Notes under the pieces: model-generated
Told to the model about the DNA's origin: nothing
Seen by the model: only the letters and a program-made list of their open reading frames with translations
Database searches by the model: none
Part shown: positions 44,387-53,324 of the stretch, one piece after another
How positions within the stretch are numbered: position 1 is the first letter of the stretch
Layout: every line of letters begins with the position of its first letter
Translations under genes and position numbers: made by a program
Assembly (NCBI RefSeq): GCF_037152535.1
Contig: NZ_JBBCMA010000001.1
Span: 992,001 to 1,056,000 of the forward strand
Length of the DNA: 64,000 bases
Source of the DNA: Leclercia sp. AS011
GTDB taxonomy: Bacteria > Pseudomonadota > Gammaproteobacteria > Enterobacterales > Enterobacteriaceae
Direction of reading: 5' to 3'

Positions 44387-45253
44387 ATGCAAACGGCAAT
44401 GCAGTCACTGGGCGATTTCCTGCGGGCACGGCGTTTGCGCCTCGATCCCGCTGCGTTTGGCTTTATCGCGGGCAGACGCCGCACCCCCGGTTTGCGGCGT
44501 GAAGAGGTGGCTCAGCTCGCCAGTATCAGCCCGGTCTGGTACACCTGGCTTGAGCAGGGGCGCGGCGGTGCTCCGTCGCGGGAGGTGCTTAACCGTATCG
44601 CCAGCGGGCTGCGCCTGACCTCTCCGGAACGTGAGCACCTGTTTATTCTGGCCTTCGGGCACCCGCCCGGGACGCAGTTCACCGTCTCTGCCGATATCAC
44701 GCCGCGTTTGCAGCGGGTTCTGGATGCTTTCAGCATCCCGGCAATCGTCAAAACCCTCACCTGGGATGTGATCGCCTGGAATCGTGCCGCCGCCTGCGTG
44801 TTAACCGATTATGCGCAGCTCTCCGCGGCGGAGCGTAATGTGCTGCGCCGGTTGTTCACCGATCCGCAGGTCCGCCGGGCGCAGGCTGACTGGCAGGCAA
44901 TCGCCCGGCTGGTGGTTAACGCGTTTCGGGCTGACGTGGCGCGGGCAGGGACCTCAGCGGAAACCGACAATCTGATTGCCGAGCTGTCCCGTCAGAGCCC
45001 TGAATTCGATGGCTGGTGGCGCAGCAACGATGTCGCCAGTCACGGGGAGGGGGGGAAACGTATTTATCATCCCCAGGCCGGGGCGATAGACCTGGAGTTT
45101 TCGACCTTTGCGGTGGAGGGGCGACCGGATCTGACGATGCTGGTGTTTAACCCGGCGACAGAGGAGAGCAGCCAAAAAATAGCGTCACTGGTCAGGCTGT
45201 CCCTGCCCGATGCCGGGCATATTTCCCCGGCGGAACACCCACATAGCGGGTAA
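44387..45253 (+). CDS. XRE-type regulator with MmyB-like ligand domain
   Basis: 288 aa. N-terminal HTH_31 (LGDFLRARRLRLDPAAFGF, then TPGLRREEVAQLASISPVWYTWLEQG) and a C-terminal MmyB-like/PAS-like ligand-binding domain (TWDVIAWNRAA near 127; IYHPQAGAIDLEFSTF). Family members commonly repress a divergent SDR gene, as arranged here. Its final 62 bases overlap the 3' end of the convergent AraC gene, a sizeable coding overlap on opposite strands. Confidence 0.92.
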   Translation: MQTAMQSLGDFLRARRLRLDPAAFGFIAGRRRTPGLRREEVAQLASISPVWYTWLEQGRGGAPSREVLNRIASGLRLTSPEREHLFILAFGHPPGTQFTVSADITPRLQRVLDAFSIPAIVKTLTWDVIAWNRAAACVLTDYAQLSAAERNVLRRLFTDPQVRRAQADWQAIARLVVNAFRADVARAGTSAETDNLIAELSRQSPEFDGWWRSNDVASHGEGGKRIYHPQAGAIDLEFSTFAVEGRPDLTMLVFNPATEESSQKIASLVRLSLPDAGHISPAEHPHSG

Positions 45254-46097
45254 AGGCCACGCTGAAGGCGCTGGCCGAGCCGTAACCAATGCGCTCTGCG
45301 ACCTCCGCGACCGTGACGCCGGTATGACAAAGCTGCTGCATGGCCAGCGTCATGCGCCAGGAGAGGAGGTAGCCCATCGGGGTGACGCCGGTCAGTTCCG
45401 TAAAGCGCTCAAACAGCGTCGAGCGCGATAGCGCGCAGCTGCTGGCCAGCGCGTTCACCGTCCACCGCCTGGCAGGATCCTGATGTATCAGCCGTATCGC
45501 CTGGCCGATCCGCGGATCGGCCAGACCCCGCACCAGCCCGGGCGTGGCGAGGGGCGTGGCAGAGCGGATGGCCTCGATAAACAGCAGCTCAATGATACGC
45601 GCCAGAACGAAGGCTTTTGCGGATCGCTGGGCCTGCGCTTCATCTTTTAACAATCCCACCAGCAGCGAAAGCCGCTGTTCATCGCGCACAAACACAAACT
45701 CCGGCAACAGGGAGACCAGCAGCCCCGCATCGGGGGATTCAGACATGCAGTGGCCGACCAGCGCCAGCATTTCCGGGGCAGCGTGCGTATCCCCCAGCCT
45801 GAAATGCCTGTCGGCTATTTCGACGGGGGTGGTGTTCACCTCCAGCGACGCAGGAGGAACAAGGCTCGTCAGGGCAAAGTGATACGCAGCGGGTATCAAA
45901 ATAAAATCCCCGGCGTGAAGCGGGAGGGGGTCATGCCCTTCAAGCTCAAGGCGACACCCACCTTCAAGCACCGCGCAGTAGAAGGATAACCCCTCGTCAG
46001 AACGGCGGATCCGCCAGCTTCCTGCACCTGTCACCGTTTTGGTCAGCACCGCTTTGAGCTTTAGCATGGCGATGGCTTCGGCTAACGGGTCGCTCAT
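45192..46097 (-). CDS. AraC-family regulator (cupin_6 type)
   Basis: 301 aa. N-terminal AraC-binding cupin (SFYCAVLEGGCRLELEGHDP, GDFILIPAAYHFAL) and C-terminal two-HTH domain (VNALASSCALSRSTLFERF and VAERIGYGSASAFSVAFTRYVGVPPGKYAR). RclR-like architecture. Divergent from an SDR gene 97 bp away. Convergent overlap with the XRE-type gene on the other side. Confidence 0.92.
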   Translation of the reverse strand: MSDPLAEAIAMLKLKAVLTKTVTGAGSWRIRRSDEGLSFYCAVLEGGCRLELEGHDPLPLHAGDFILIPAAYHFALTSLVPPASLEVNTTPVEIADRHFRLGDTHAAPEMLALVGHCMSESPDAGLLVSLLPEFVFVRDEQRLSLLVGLLKDEAQAQRSAKAFVLARIIELLFIEAIRSATPLATPGLVRGLADPRIGQAIRLIHQDPARRWTVNALASSCALSRSTLFERFTELTGVTPMGYLLSWRMTLAMQQLCHTGVTVAEVAERIGYGSASAFSVAFTRYVGVPPGKYARHRAGTA

Positions 46098-46194
46098 TTC
46101 CGGACTCCGGCTAATGAATAATGGATTTTTGAATATAGTCCGTCCGGCCTGGGCTGTCTATTATTTGCTCAGGTCAACCCCATCAGGAGTAAAT

Positions 46195-46941
46195 ATGAAA
46201 ACGGTTATGATTACGGGCTGTTCATCAGGTTTTGGTCTGGAAACCGCACGCTATTTTCTGGAGCAGGGCTGGAAGGTGATAGCGACAATGCGTACCCCGC
46301 AGGAGGGGCTCCTCCCGCAAAGCGAACGTTTACGCCTTCTGGCGCTCGACGTCACCTCTCAGCAGAGTATCGAACGGGCTGTCGCAGACGCAGGCGATAT
46401 CGATGTTCTGGTCAACAATGCCGGGGTGGGCATGTTGAACGCCCTGGAAGGCGTCTCCCCGGAGGCGGTGAGGGAGGTTTTTGAAACCAACACCCTTGGC
46501 ACCCTCGCCATGACCCGGGCGGTAATCCCGCAGTTCAGGCAGCGGCGTTCAGGCACCATCGTCAACGTCACTTCCGCTGTCACCCTGCAACCGCTCCCGC
46601 TGCTGGCGGTGTATAGCGCCAGTAAGGTGGCGGTCAATGCGTTCACGGAATCACTGGCGCTTGAGTTGGCTCCCTTTAATATCCGCGTGGGGCTGGTCTT
46701 GCCCGGACGCTCGCCAGCGACCCGTTTCGGTGAAAATGCGCAGCGGATCATGGGGGAGATCCCCGAGGCGTATGCCGCCTTCAGCCAGCAGATCCTACAT
46801 GGCATGCGGGATGCGCATGCGAAGGTGACGCGTCCCGAGGAGGTGGCCCACGCCGTCTGGCAGATGGCAACCGATCCGGATACGCCGATCCGTCTGCCAG
46901 CCGGAGAGGATGCATGGGAGATGGCCGGTCAACGCCGGTGA
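46195..46941 (+). CDS. Short-chain dehydrogenase/reductase
   Basis: 248 aa from the ATG at 46195 with AGGAG at 46185; the in-frame extension to 46039 would overlap the divergent regulator. SDR motifs: ITGCSSGFGLETA, NNAGVG, VTSAVT and YSASK, with a C-terminal region of the YtfG-unrelated, retinol-dehydrogenase-like class. Probably controlled by the divergent AraC regulator. Substrate unknown. Confidence 0.92.
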   Translation: MKTVMITGCSSGFGLETARYFLEQGWKVIATMRTPQEGLLPQSERLRLLALDVTSQQSIERAVADAGDIDVLVNNAGVGMLNALEGVSPEAVREVFETNTLGTLAMTRAVIPQFRQRRSGTIVNVTSAVTLQPLPLLAVYSASKVAVNAFTESLALELAPFNIRVGLVLPGRSPATRFGENAQRIMGEIPEAYAAFSQQILHGMRDAHAKVTRPEEVAHAVWQMATDPDTPIRLPAGEDAWEMAGQRR

Positions 46942-47018
46942 GTCTTCTCCAGACCGGGTCAGCATCTTTAGCGGATATCCGACATACTTACTCTGTACCC
47001 TGACGGGAGAGTAGCGCT

Positions 47019-47495
47019 ATGGCTGACTATCGGTTTTCCACCATCTGGCGGGTTGAAGCGTCGGTTCAGGAGGTCTGGGAGATCCTCTCCCATCCGGATT
47101 TATGGCCCGAATGGTGGGGAAGCCTGGTGCAGGTTATCGAACTAAAGAAAGGAGATGTGCGGGGGATTGGTGCCCTGCATCGCTATACCTGGAAAGGGGC
47201 GCTTCCGTATCGCATCACCTTTGATATCCATGTCTTAACGATCGAGCCCTTATCTCTGCTGGAAGGTGAAGCCAGCGGCGAGGTGGAAGGGCGCGGCCTG
47301 TGGTCCTTGACCGCTCGGGGGCGGGAGACCATCGTCCGCTATGACTGGGATATCCGCACCACCGCCCGCTGGATGAACCTTCTTGCGCCGCTGGCAGGCC
47401 CGGTTTTTCGCTGGAATCACCACCGGGTGATGCGCGACGGCGCAAAAGGGTTAGCCCGGCGATTAGGCACACGGGTGGAGGTGTGTACCGGTTAA
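47019..47495 (+). CDS. SRPBCC (START-like) family protein
   Basis: 158 aa. Begins with the Bet v 1/polyketide-cyclase strand MADYRFSTIWRVEASVQEVWEIL (first part shown), then SHPDLWPEWW, the usual helix-loop, and a C-terminal long helix (FRWNHHRVMRDGAKGLARRL). These proteins bind hydrophobic ligands in a cavity and may cyclise, hydrolyse or carry them. It lies 77 bp after an SDR gene on the same strand and may be co-transcribed. GGGAGAG precedes the ATG. Confidence 0.85.
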   Translation: MADYRFSTIWRVEASVQEVWEILSHPDLWPEWWGSLVQVIELKKGDVRGIGALHRYTWKGALPYRITFDIHVLTIEPLSLLEGEASGEVEGRGLWSLTARGRETIVRYDWDIRTTARWMNLLAPLAGPVFRWNHHRVMRDGAKGLARRLGTRVEVCTG

Positions 47496-47518
47496 AAGAG
47501 CAGGGCGTGAGTAAGGCC

Positions 47519-47896
47519 TCAAAGGCCGAACAGAGCTTCTATTTCAATTGAGAGATCCGCGGAGAAGAGGCGGCTGACTTCCACCAGCGAACTGGCCGGC
47601 AGGTGCTCGCCATAATTTTGGTACAACACTTTACGTAGCGCGTCGATCTCCGCAAAAGAGGTGATGAATATAGTCACTTTAATAAGAGCCGAAAAGTCAG
47701 TGCCTTCTGCGCTGGCGATTTTCCTGATTTGGCTGAATATTTCTTCAGCCTGCTCACAAATACCTTGATGTTGAGCCGCAGTGCCAAAGGCAGTAAGACC
47801 GGAAATATAGAGCGTGTTGCCATGCTTTACTGAATGGACGTAAGGCGCCTTAACTTCACCTAATTCAGGATAATTCGTTCGAATCACATTACTCAT
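47519..47896 (-). CDS. RidA/YjgF-family protein lacking the catalytic arginine
   Basis: 125 aa, typical Rid length. Family landmarks GNTLYISGLTAFG and the C-terminal SIEIEALFGL. In active RidA enamine deaminases the motif is P-A-R-S-C/V-x-V with Arg105; here the equivalent reads PASSLVEV, so Arg is replaced by Ser. It is therefore more like the Rid2-7 subgroups, which may be non-deaminating. AT-richer than its neighbours. A 280-bp region without genes separates it from nimR. Confidence 0.85.
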   Translation of the reverse strand: MSNVIRTNYPELGEVKAPYVHSVKHGNTLYISGLTAFGTAAQHQGICEQAEEIFSQIRKIASAEGTDFSALIKVTIFITSFAEIDALRKVLYQNYGEHLPASSLVEVSRLFSADLSIEIEALFGL

Positions 47897-48176
47897 TTCA
47901 CAGGCCTTTTTTAACGTAAATAAACCACCACCTTACAATATTATCTCCAGATTAGTGACGATTCGGTGGCACCACGGGAAGGGTATATGTAAATGGCATA
48001 GCTCGCGCCCGAGCAGCTTATGGTTCGGACAGCCCGCCATTCGACATTGTTCTGAGTCAAACCCACCGTGAGCGACGATACAGAGGTAATGCTTTCTCAA
48101 ATGCCCAAGGGGTAAGACGTCTGCGAGGAGCGGACGCTGGCGTTCTTTATAAAAATCCGGTTTGTGTTGTTTTGCA

Positions 48177-48971
48177 TTAGTTTAGAGACGAAAAATATTG
48201 CGTCGGTGATTTACCCAGTGCTTTTCTGAACATCGTAATAAACGCGCTGACCGAATCATATCCCAGTGTTCCGGCTACGCGCTGCACGGACTGACCTTCA
48301 GACAGATGGCTCAGGGCAATCATCAAATGCAGTTGCTGACGCCAGCGACCAAAGCTCATTCCTGTCGCCCCTTTTATCAGCCTGGCCAGAGATCGTTCGC
48401 TGATGGCCAGATGAGCAGCCCACTGCTTTAACGTTCGCCGATCATCAGGTTCATTGAAGAGTGCCTCAGCCATATTCCGGATTTTAGGATGGTCGGATAC
48501 GGGAAAATGGAGCGCTTCAACCGGCACATCCGGAATATGCTCCAGCAACACCGCTGCGAGCCTGGCAGTTTTACTGTCAGGAGAATAAGTCTGTTCCTGC
48601 TCTGCCAGAAAAAGAACAAGCTCGCGGACAAGAGGGGTCATAGCAAGAGTACAGCAGGTTTCCGGCATTGCTGCCGCTCCGGGTTCGATAAACAGAAAGC
48701 AGGTATCTGCATTCCTCGTGACCCGGCAACTATGAGGGATTTCACCCGGAACCCAGACTGCATGTCCCGGTGGAACAAGCCACAGCGCATCCTCAACCTC
48801 ACAGCTCACTGCACCGCGCAAAGAGAGAATAAGTTGTCCCTTGCGATGAGCGTGCGGACTCTGCCCGACATATTCACCTGACGATGATACATGCAGGGCA
48901 ATAGCAGCCTGACTGAAAGCATCGGCGTTAAACTCCTCCGGCGAGGTCACAGGTTTTTTATTAAATGGCAT
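48177..48971 (-). CDS. nimR: NimR-like AraC-family regulator
   Basis: 264 aa. N-terminal cupin (PHAHRKGQLILSLRGAV, WVPGEIPHSCRV) and C-terminal AraC HTH pair ending GYDSVSAFITMFRKALGKSP, nearly the same as E. coli NimR (YeaM) by recall, as is FGRWRQQLHLMIAL. E. coli NimR regulates the 2-nitroimidazole exporter NimT. The neighbour here is a divergent NimT-like gene, preserving the pair. Not at the E. coli yeaMN locus as far as the neighbours show, so possibly a paralogue or relocated copy. Confidence 0.88.
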   Translation of the reverse strand: MPFNKKPVTSPEEFNADAFSQAAIALHVSSSGEYVGQSPHAHRKGQLILSLRGAVSCEVEDALWLVPPGHAVWVPGEIPHSCRVTRNADTCFLFIEPGAAAMPETCCTLAMTPLVRELVLFLAEQEQTYSPDSKTARLAAVLLEHIPDVPVEALHFPVSDHPKIRNMAEALFNEPDDRRTLKQWAAHLAISERSLARLIKGATGMSFGRWRQQLHLMIALSHLSEGQSVQRVAGTLGYDSVSAFITMFRKALGKSPTQYFSSLN

Positions 48972-49058
48972 GATTTAGTTATATGTTGTCAGGTTATCTA
49001 TATTCTGTAACTCATGCGTTCTTTAAAGTCTTTCTTTTTTCCAGAGAAAGCAAAATTT

Positions 49059-50249
49059 ATGTCCCACACTACGAACAAGTGGTCTTCAATCATACTTGTG
49101 ACCGGCATCCTTTTTATCGCCATTAACCTGCGTGTTCCTTTTACCGCTATCGCACCCGTTTTAGAGTCTATTCGCCATGATTTTGGGCTAAGTATCACAG
49201 CCGTTGGGTTGCTTAACTCACTGCCATTACTGGCCTTTGCCGCCTTTTCTCCCGTGAGCGCATCCATCTCCCGCAAGTACGGTCTGGAACGCACCCTCTT
49301 TGGTGCCCTGGTCTTAATTTCAGCGGGCATCCTGCTTCGCTCCACAGGCAGCGTCTGGGCGCTTTATGGCGGAACCATATTAATAGGTATCGGGATTGCC
49401 CTGGGCAATGTCCTTCTGCCAGGTCTTATCAAACGTGACTTTTCCGGCAACATGGCTTCCGTGACGGGGGCGTATTCCATCACTATGGGTGCCGCTGGCG
49501 CCATTGGTTCAGCCATTGTCATTCCTCTGACGCAGAGCTGGGGCTGGAACATCGCATTAGCCATGCTGGTTATAGCACCGCTGCTTGCGTTGCTTTTATG
49601 GTTGCCTCAGTTAACGAACAAGCATCAGTTGCCAGCAGCGGGTGAGAAACAAGCGGCGTCCGTCGCGGTCTGGCGCTCGCCTCTGGCATGGCAGGTCACC
49701 CTGTTTATGGGCCTGAATGCGATGCCGTTTTATGTTGCGGTGGGCTGGCTGCCGGCCATTCTTACGGACAGTGGACTCTCCTCAGCTCAGGCTGGCGAGG
49801 TACACGGCATCCTTCAGCTGACCACCGCCATTCCCGGCCTGATTCTGGCGGCCACGCTGCGTCGTCTCAACGATCAGAAATTAGCTGCTGCTGGCGTCAG
49901 CCTGTTAACCGCGGTGTCCTTTATCGGCATCCTGTATTTGCCGAATATGGCGATGCTGTGGGCTGCGCTTCTCGGCTTCGGCTCCGGTGCCAGCATGATG
50001 CTGGGTCTGACATTCATCGGGCTGCGTACTAAAAACGCCGGTGATGCTGCCGCCTTGTCAGGCATGGCGCAGAGTGTCGGTTATCTGATGGCGGCGATGG
50101 GTCCGCTGTTGCTGGGCAAAGTACAGGAGTTGTCCGGAGGCTGGACGGTGCCATTACTGATGACCGCAGCAATCGCAGTCGCAGGTGCCTTCACCGGAAT
50201 GGCTGCCGGACGAAACGCTCACCTGGAACCTGCACTGCAGCCGGGCTGA
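49059..50249 (+). CDS. nimT: NimT/CynX-family MFS exporter
   Basis: 396 aa from the ATG at 49059; an in-frame ATG at 49014 gives a poorly supported extension. Twelve membrane helices with NimT hallmarks: GNVLLPGLIKRDF, WRSPLAWQVTLFMGLN, GFGSGASMMLGLTFIGLR and AAALSGMAQSVGYL, all close to E. coli NimT (YeaN). That protein exports 2-nitroimidazole. Divergent from the NimR-like regulator, whose binding site should lie in the 87-bp gap. Orthology versus paralogy to E. coli nimT cannot be settled without the rest of the genome. Confidence 0.88.
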   Translation: MSHTTNKWSSIILVTGILFIAINLRVPFTAIAPVLESIRHDFGLSITAVGLLNSLPLLAFAAFSPVSASISRKYGLERTLFGALVLISAGILLRSTGSVWALYGGTILIGIGIALGNVLLPGLIKRDFSGNMASVTGAYSITMGAAGAIGSAIVIPLTQSWGWNIALAMLVIAPLLALLLWLPQLTNKHQLPAAGEKQAASVAVWRSPLAWQVTLFMGLNAMPFYVAVGWLPAILTDSGLSSAQAGEVHGILQLTTAIPGLILAATLRRLNDQKLAAAGVSLLTAVSFIGILYLPNMAMLWAALLGFGSGASMMLGLTFIGLRTKNAGDAAALSGMAQSVGYLMAAMGPLLLGKVQELSGGWTVPLLMTAAIAVAGAFTGMAAGRNAHLEPALQPG

Positions 50250-50260
50250 ATTCACAGACA

Positions 50261-50289
50261 CAGCAGGGGAACGTTCGGTTCCTCTGCTG
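50261..50289 (+). terminator. Hairpin after nimT
   Basis: cagcaggggaac (50261-50272) with gttcctctgctg (50278-50289), 11 of 12 positions paired, five-base loop, 12 bases after the transporter stop. The following bases (agggggttatt) are not a clean U run. Confidence 0.5.
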
Positions 50290-50326
50290 AGGGGGTTATT
50301 AATTGTCGTACTGAAGAGCCGTCCTC

Positions 50327-51259
50327 TTACCGGAGCCGTCTTTTACCGGAAAGACCTTTCTCAACTGCGCCTTCGTTGAAAAGTCCGGAGACCCAGTCAG
50401 CAAAAGCACGCACGGCGGGAGAGAGAAAACGCTGATGCGGATAGAGCATCGTTACCGGCACGGAGGGGGGCTGCCAGTCCGCCAGAACCTCGACCAGTTT
50501 GCCTTGCTGCAGATTCTCCGAAATCACATTCTCAGCAAGCTGAGCCAGCCCAAAACCCTCAAGACACAGTCTGATGTAGAGTCCCGTTTCGTTAACGGCT
50601 GCATCCCCCTCAACCGGAACAAAGAAGGCCTCAGTGCCTCGTGTAAAGCGCAGTTCACTAGTACGTCTTCCAGAACCGGAAAAGTAATGAATCGCCCGAT
50701 GCTGAGACAACGCTTCAGGCGTCTCAGGGACACCGAACTTCCTGAGATAGTCCGGCGAGGCGCAGGTCACCCAGCGAAACCGGCCAAGCGGACGGGCGAC
50801 CAGTGTGGAGTCCGTTAATTCACCGGTTCGTATGACGCAATCCACCCCTTCCTGCACAAGGTCGACCTGCCGATCGCTCACGCCAATCATCAGGTAAATA
50901 TCCGGATAAAGCCGGTAAAAGTCTTTCAGGTTGGGCATGACGATGAAATGGGCGATCCCACCAGGCATATCAACCCGCAGTCGCCCCTGAGGGCGTCTGA
51001 GGGAATCAGTCAGGCTGGATTCACTATGTTCAATCAGCGACAGGATCTCACGGCACTGCGCCAGATACTGCAAGCCTTCAGGAGTAAGGCTGACCCGTCT
51101 TGTCGTCCGGTTAAGCAAACGCACCTGCAGGTATCTCTCCAGGTTTTTAATCGTGCTGGTGACGGTGGAAGAAGGCAGTGAAAGCGTTTCTGCCGCGCGA
51201 ACAAAACTCCCGGCTTCAGCAACCCGCGTGAAAACCTGCATAGCCTGAATCCGATCCAT
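50327..51259 (-). CDS. LysR-family regulator
   Basis: 310 aa. HTH MDRIQAMQVFTRVAEAGSF and AAETLSLPSSTVTSTIKNLERYLQ (about 1-62), CrgA-like branch, with effector domain landmarks RLRVDMPGGIAHF and VDCVIRTGELTDSTLVARPLG (first part). Divergent from the amidohydrolase-YdcZ-SMP-30 genes 128 bp away and the likely regulator of that set. Similar overall to the LysR protein at 39723. Confidence 0.92.
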   Translation of the reverse strand: MDRIQAMQVFTRVAEAGSFVRAAETLSLPSSTVTSTIKNLERYLQVRLLNRTTRRVSLTPEGLQYLAQCREILSLIEHSESSLTDSLRRPQGRLRVDMPGGIAHFIVMPNLKDFYRLYPDIYLMIGVSDRQVDLVQEGVDCVIRTGELTDSTLVARPLGRFRWVTCASPDYLRKFGVPETPEALSQHRAIHYFSGSGRRTSELRFTRGTEAFFVPVEGDAAVNETGLYIRLCLEGFGLAQLAENVISENLQQGKLVEVLADWQPPSVPVTMLYPHQRFLSPAVRAFADWVSGLFNEGAVEKGLSGKRRLR

Positions 51260-51387
51260 CGTTCTGCTCCGGGTAAAAGTGAGTCTGATTATTCGCGAAT
51301 TATGAATTATGAAAACACTTTACGCATCTTTTTCAGGCTAATGGCGTGGCGTATCGTTTCCTCATTGATCAGGAAAGAGGCAAGTTT

Positions 51388-52785
51388 ATGGCCGGTTACA
51401 TCAGAAATATTGTTAACAACCAAAATGTCACTTCACAGGCTACGTTGATTCGTGGGGCGACGATACTGAGCATGGACGAGAGCGTCGGTAACATTGAGCG
51501 TGGTGATATTCTCATCAACGGCTCAACGATTACCGCCGTGGGCCAGAACCTTGATGTGCCGGGTGCGCATGTCATTAATGCAACCAATATGATTGCTATG
51601 CCGGGAATGGTCGATTCTCATCGTCATGCATGGGAAGGGCAGCTGCGCCGTATTAATCCAAACGCCACCTGCCTGGACGACTACAGCAACGCCACACATT
51701 TCTCGTTCGCAAAATATTACCGTCCTGCCGATATCTATGTCGGCAACCTGTTGACGGCGCTGGGCGCTATTGACGCAGGCATCACCACGATGATTGATAA
51801 CTCGCACAACAGCCGAACCGCAGCGCATTCCGATGCCGCCGTCGAGGCCCTGCTTGATACCGGTATTCGCGCCATTCATGCTTCCGGCGCACCGGTAGCC
51901 GGCGAATGGGATAAAGCGCACTGGCCGGGAAACTGGCAGCGTCTGCAGGAGAAGTATTTCACCGACAACCCTGAAAGCCTGGTCTCTCTCGCCGTAATGG
52001 CCCAGTTGGAGCCAGAGTTGTGGGCCGAGGCCCGCAGGCTGGGGCTGTCGATTGTCACGGAGTTCTTTGGCGCTGAGATGGGGGCTGAACTTGAGTCGCT
52101 GCATCAGCAGGGGCTTCTGGGGCCGGACAATATTTTCAATCACTGCACGGCGCTGCCTGACCGGGGATGGGAAATTCTGCGGGAAGCGGGTGTGCGGGTA
52201 AACGTCTGCCCACGCTCAGATTCGCACTATGGCATCGAAAGCGGGATGTTCGCCATTGAGGCCGCACAGCGTCATGGCATCAAGCCTGGCCTGAGCGTGG
52301 ACAATGAAACGTCGTACAGCACCGACATGTTTATGGAGATGCGCGTCGCCTTTTACCTGCAGCGGGTAATGGGCATGCATCAGCAGCAGTGCTGCGATGC
52401 TGAACAAACGCTGAAAACGCTTCCGGCGGCGCAACTCCTTAAAGCCGCGACTCTTGATGGTGCGGCCTGTGCAGGGCTGCAGGAGAAAGTGGGCAGCCTG
52501 ACGCCAGGCAAGCAGGCTGACCTGGTGCTGATTAACGCCAGTGATCTCAACCTGTACCCGTCCGGAAATGCCTTTGGCACGGTGGTACATGCCGCCGAGC
52601 GCAGCAACATCGATACCGTCATGATCGGCGGGCGCATCGTTAAACAGAACGGTAAGGTGCTGGGCGTAGACAGCGCGCGACTGCGTGCGGCGATTGATGA
52701 GTCGCGTGAGCACCTGTTTGCCGCCTCTGGCTACCAGCCTGACATTTTTGCTGACGCCTTCCTGCCGCTGGAGCAGGCAGACTGA
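51388..52785 (+). CDS. TRZ/ATZ-family amidohydrolase
   Basis: 465 aa from the ATG at 51388 (AGGAAAGAGG upstream). Amidohydrolase superfamily: metal motif HRH with His78 and His80 (GMVDSHRHAW), further NHCTALPD and the metal Asp in SVDNETSY. C-terminal PGKQADLVLI matches the family. Related to chlorohydrolase/cytosine-deaminase-type enzymes acting on triazines, guanine-like or other N-heterocycles. The usual mononuclear HxH...H...H...D set appears present. First gene of the set with YdcZ- and SMP-30-like proteins. Substrate unknown. Confidence 0.9.
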   Translation: MAGYIRNIVNNQNVTSQATLIRGATILSMDESVGNIERGDILINGSTITAVGQNLDVPGAHVINATNMIAMPGMVDSHRHAWEGQLRRINPNATCLDDYSNATHFSFAKYYRPADIYVGNLLTALGAIDAGITTMIDNSHNSRTAAHSDAAVEALLDTGIRAIHASGAPVAGEWDKAHWPGNWQRLQEKYFTDNPESLVSLAVMAQLEPELWAEARRLGLSIVTEFFGAEMGAELESLHQQGLLGPDNIFNHCTALPDRGWEILREAGVRVNVCPRSDSHYGIESGMFAIEAAQRHGIKPGLSVDNETSYSTDMFMEMRVAFYLQRVMGMHQQQCCDAEQTLKTLPAAQLLKAATLDGAACAGLQEKVGSLTPGKQADLVLINASDLNLYPSGNAFGTVVHAAERSNIDTVMIGGRIVKQNGKVLGVDSARLRAAIDESREHLFAASGYQPDIFADAFLPLEQAD

Positions 52786-52790
52786 CCGGG

Positions 52791-53264
52791 ATGAAAAGCA
52801 TGATTTATTACGTAATCGCGTTTGCCGCCGGTCTGGGGATCACCCTGCAGACAACCCTGAACAGCCAGCTGGCAAGGGGACTGGAAGGTGATCCGGTCAC
52901 TGCGGCGCTGTTTTCCTTCACGGCGGGCGCGTTCAGTCTGGGGATTTACGCACTGCTCAGAGGCGGGTTAATGACATCGCTGGCGGCGATCCCGTCACAA
53001 CCCCTCTGGAGTCTTGCGGGCGGCCTGATAGGCGCATGTGCCCTGTTCAGCTATGTCGTGCTGGCGCCGAAAATCGGATTTTCAGCTCTGCTCGGACTGG
53101 CGATTGTCGGACAGTTGCTTTCCTCGCAGATGATTGACCATTTTGGCTTGCTGGGCGCTGTGCAGCGCCCGGTTTCGATAGTCAGGCTGGGGGGAGTGGT
53201 TGTCATGCTACTCGGACTTGCTGTCATGCTTTTCGGCGATCGGCTCTCTGCACGTTTTCTGTAG
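52791..53264 (+). CDS. YdcZ/DUF606-family membrane transporter
   Basis: 157 aa with about five membrane helices, five bases after the amidohydrolase stop. Starts with a typical DUF606 half: FAAGLGITLQTTLNSQLAR, GDPVTAALFSFTAGAFSLG, and C-terminal FGLLGAVQRPVSIVRLGGVVVMLLG. The DMT-superfamily YdcZ proteins form small exporters or importers, often with a paralogous partner; only one copy is here. Context suggests transport of a substrate or product of the neighbouring enzymes. Confidence 0.9.
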   Translation: MKSMIYYVIAFAAGLGITLQTTLNSQLARGLEGDPVTAALFSFTAGAFSLGIYALLRGGLMTSLAAIPSQPLWSLAGGLIGACALFSYVVLAPKIGFSALLGLAIVGQLLSSQMIDHFGLLGAVQRPVSIVRLGGVVVMLLGLAVMLFGDRLSARFL

Positions 53265-53324
53265 TAACTGCGTTACCCACTTTTGCCATCGTGCAGTACG
53301 ATCTTTTATATCCGGAGGATTAAC

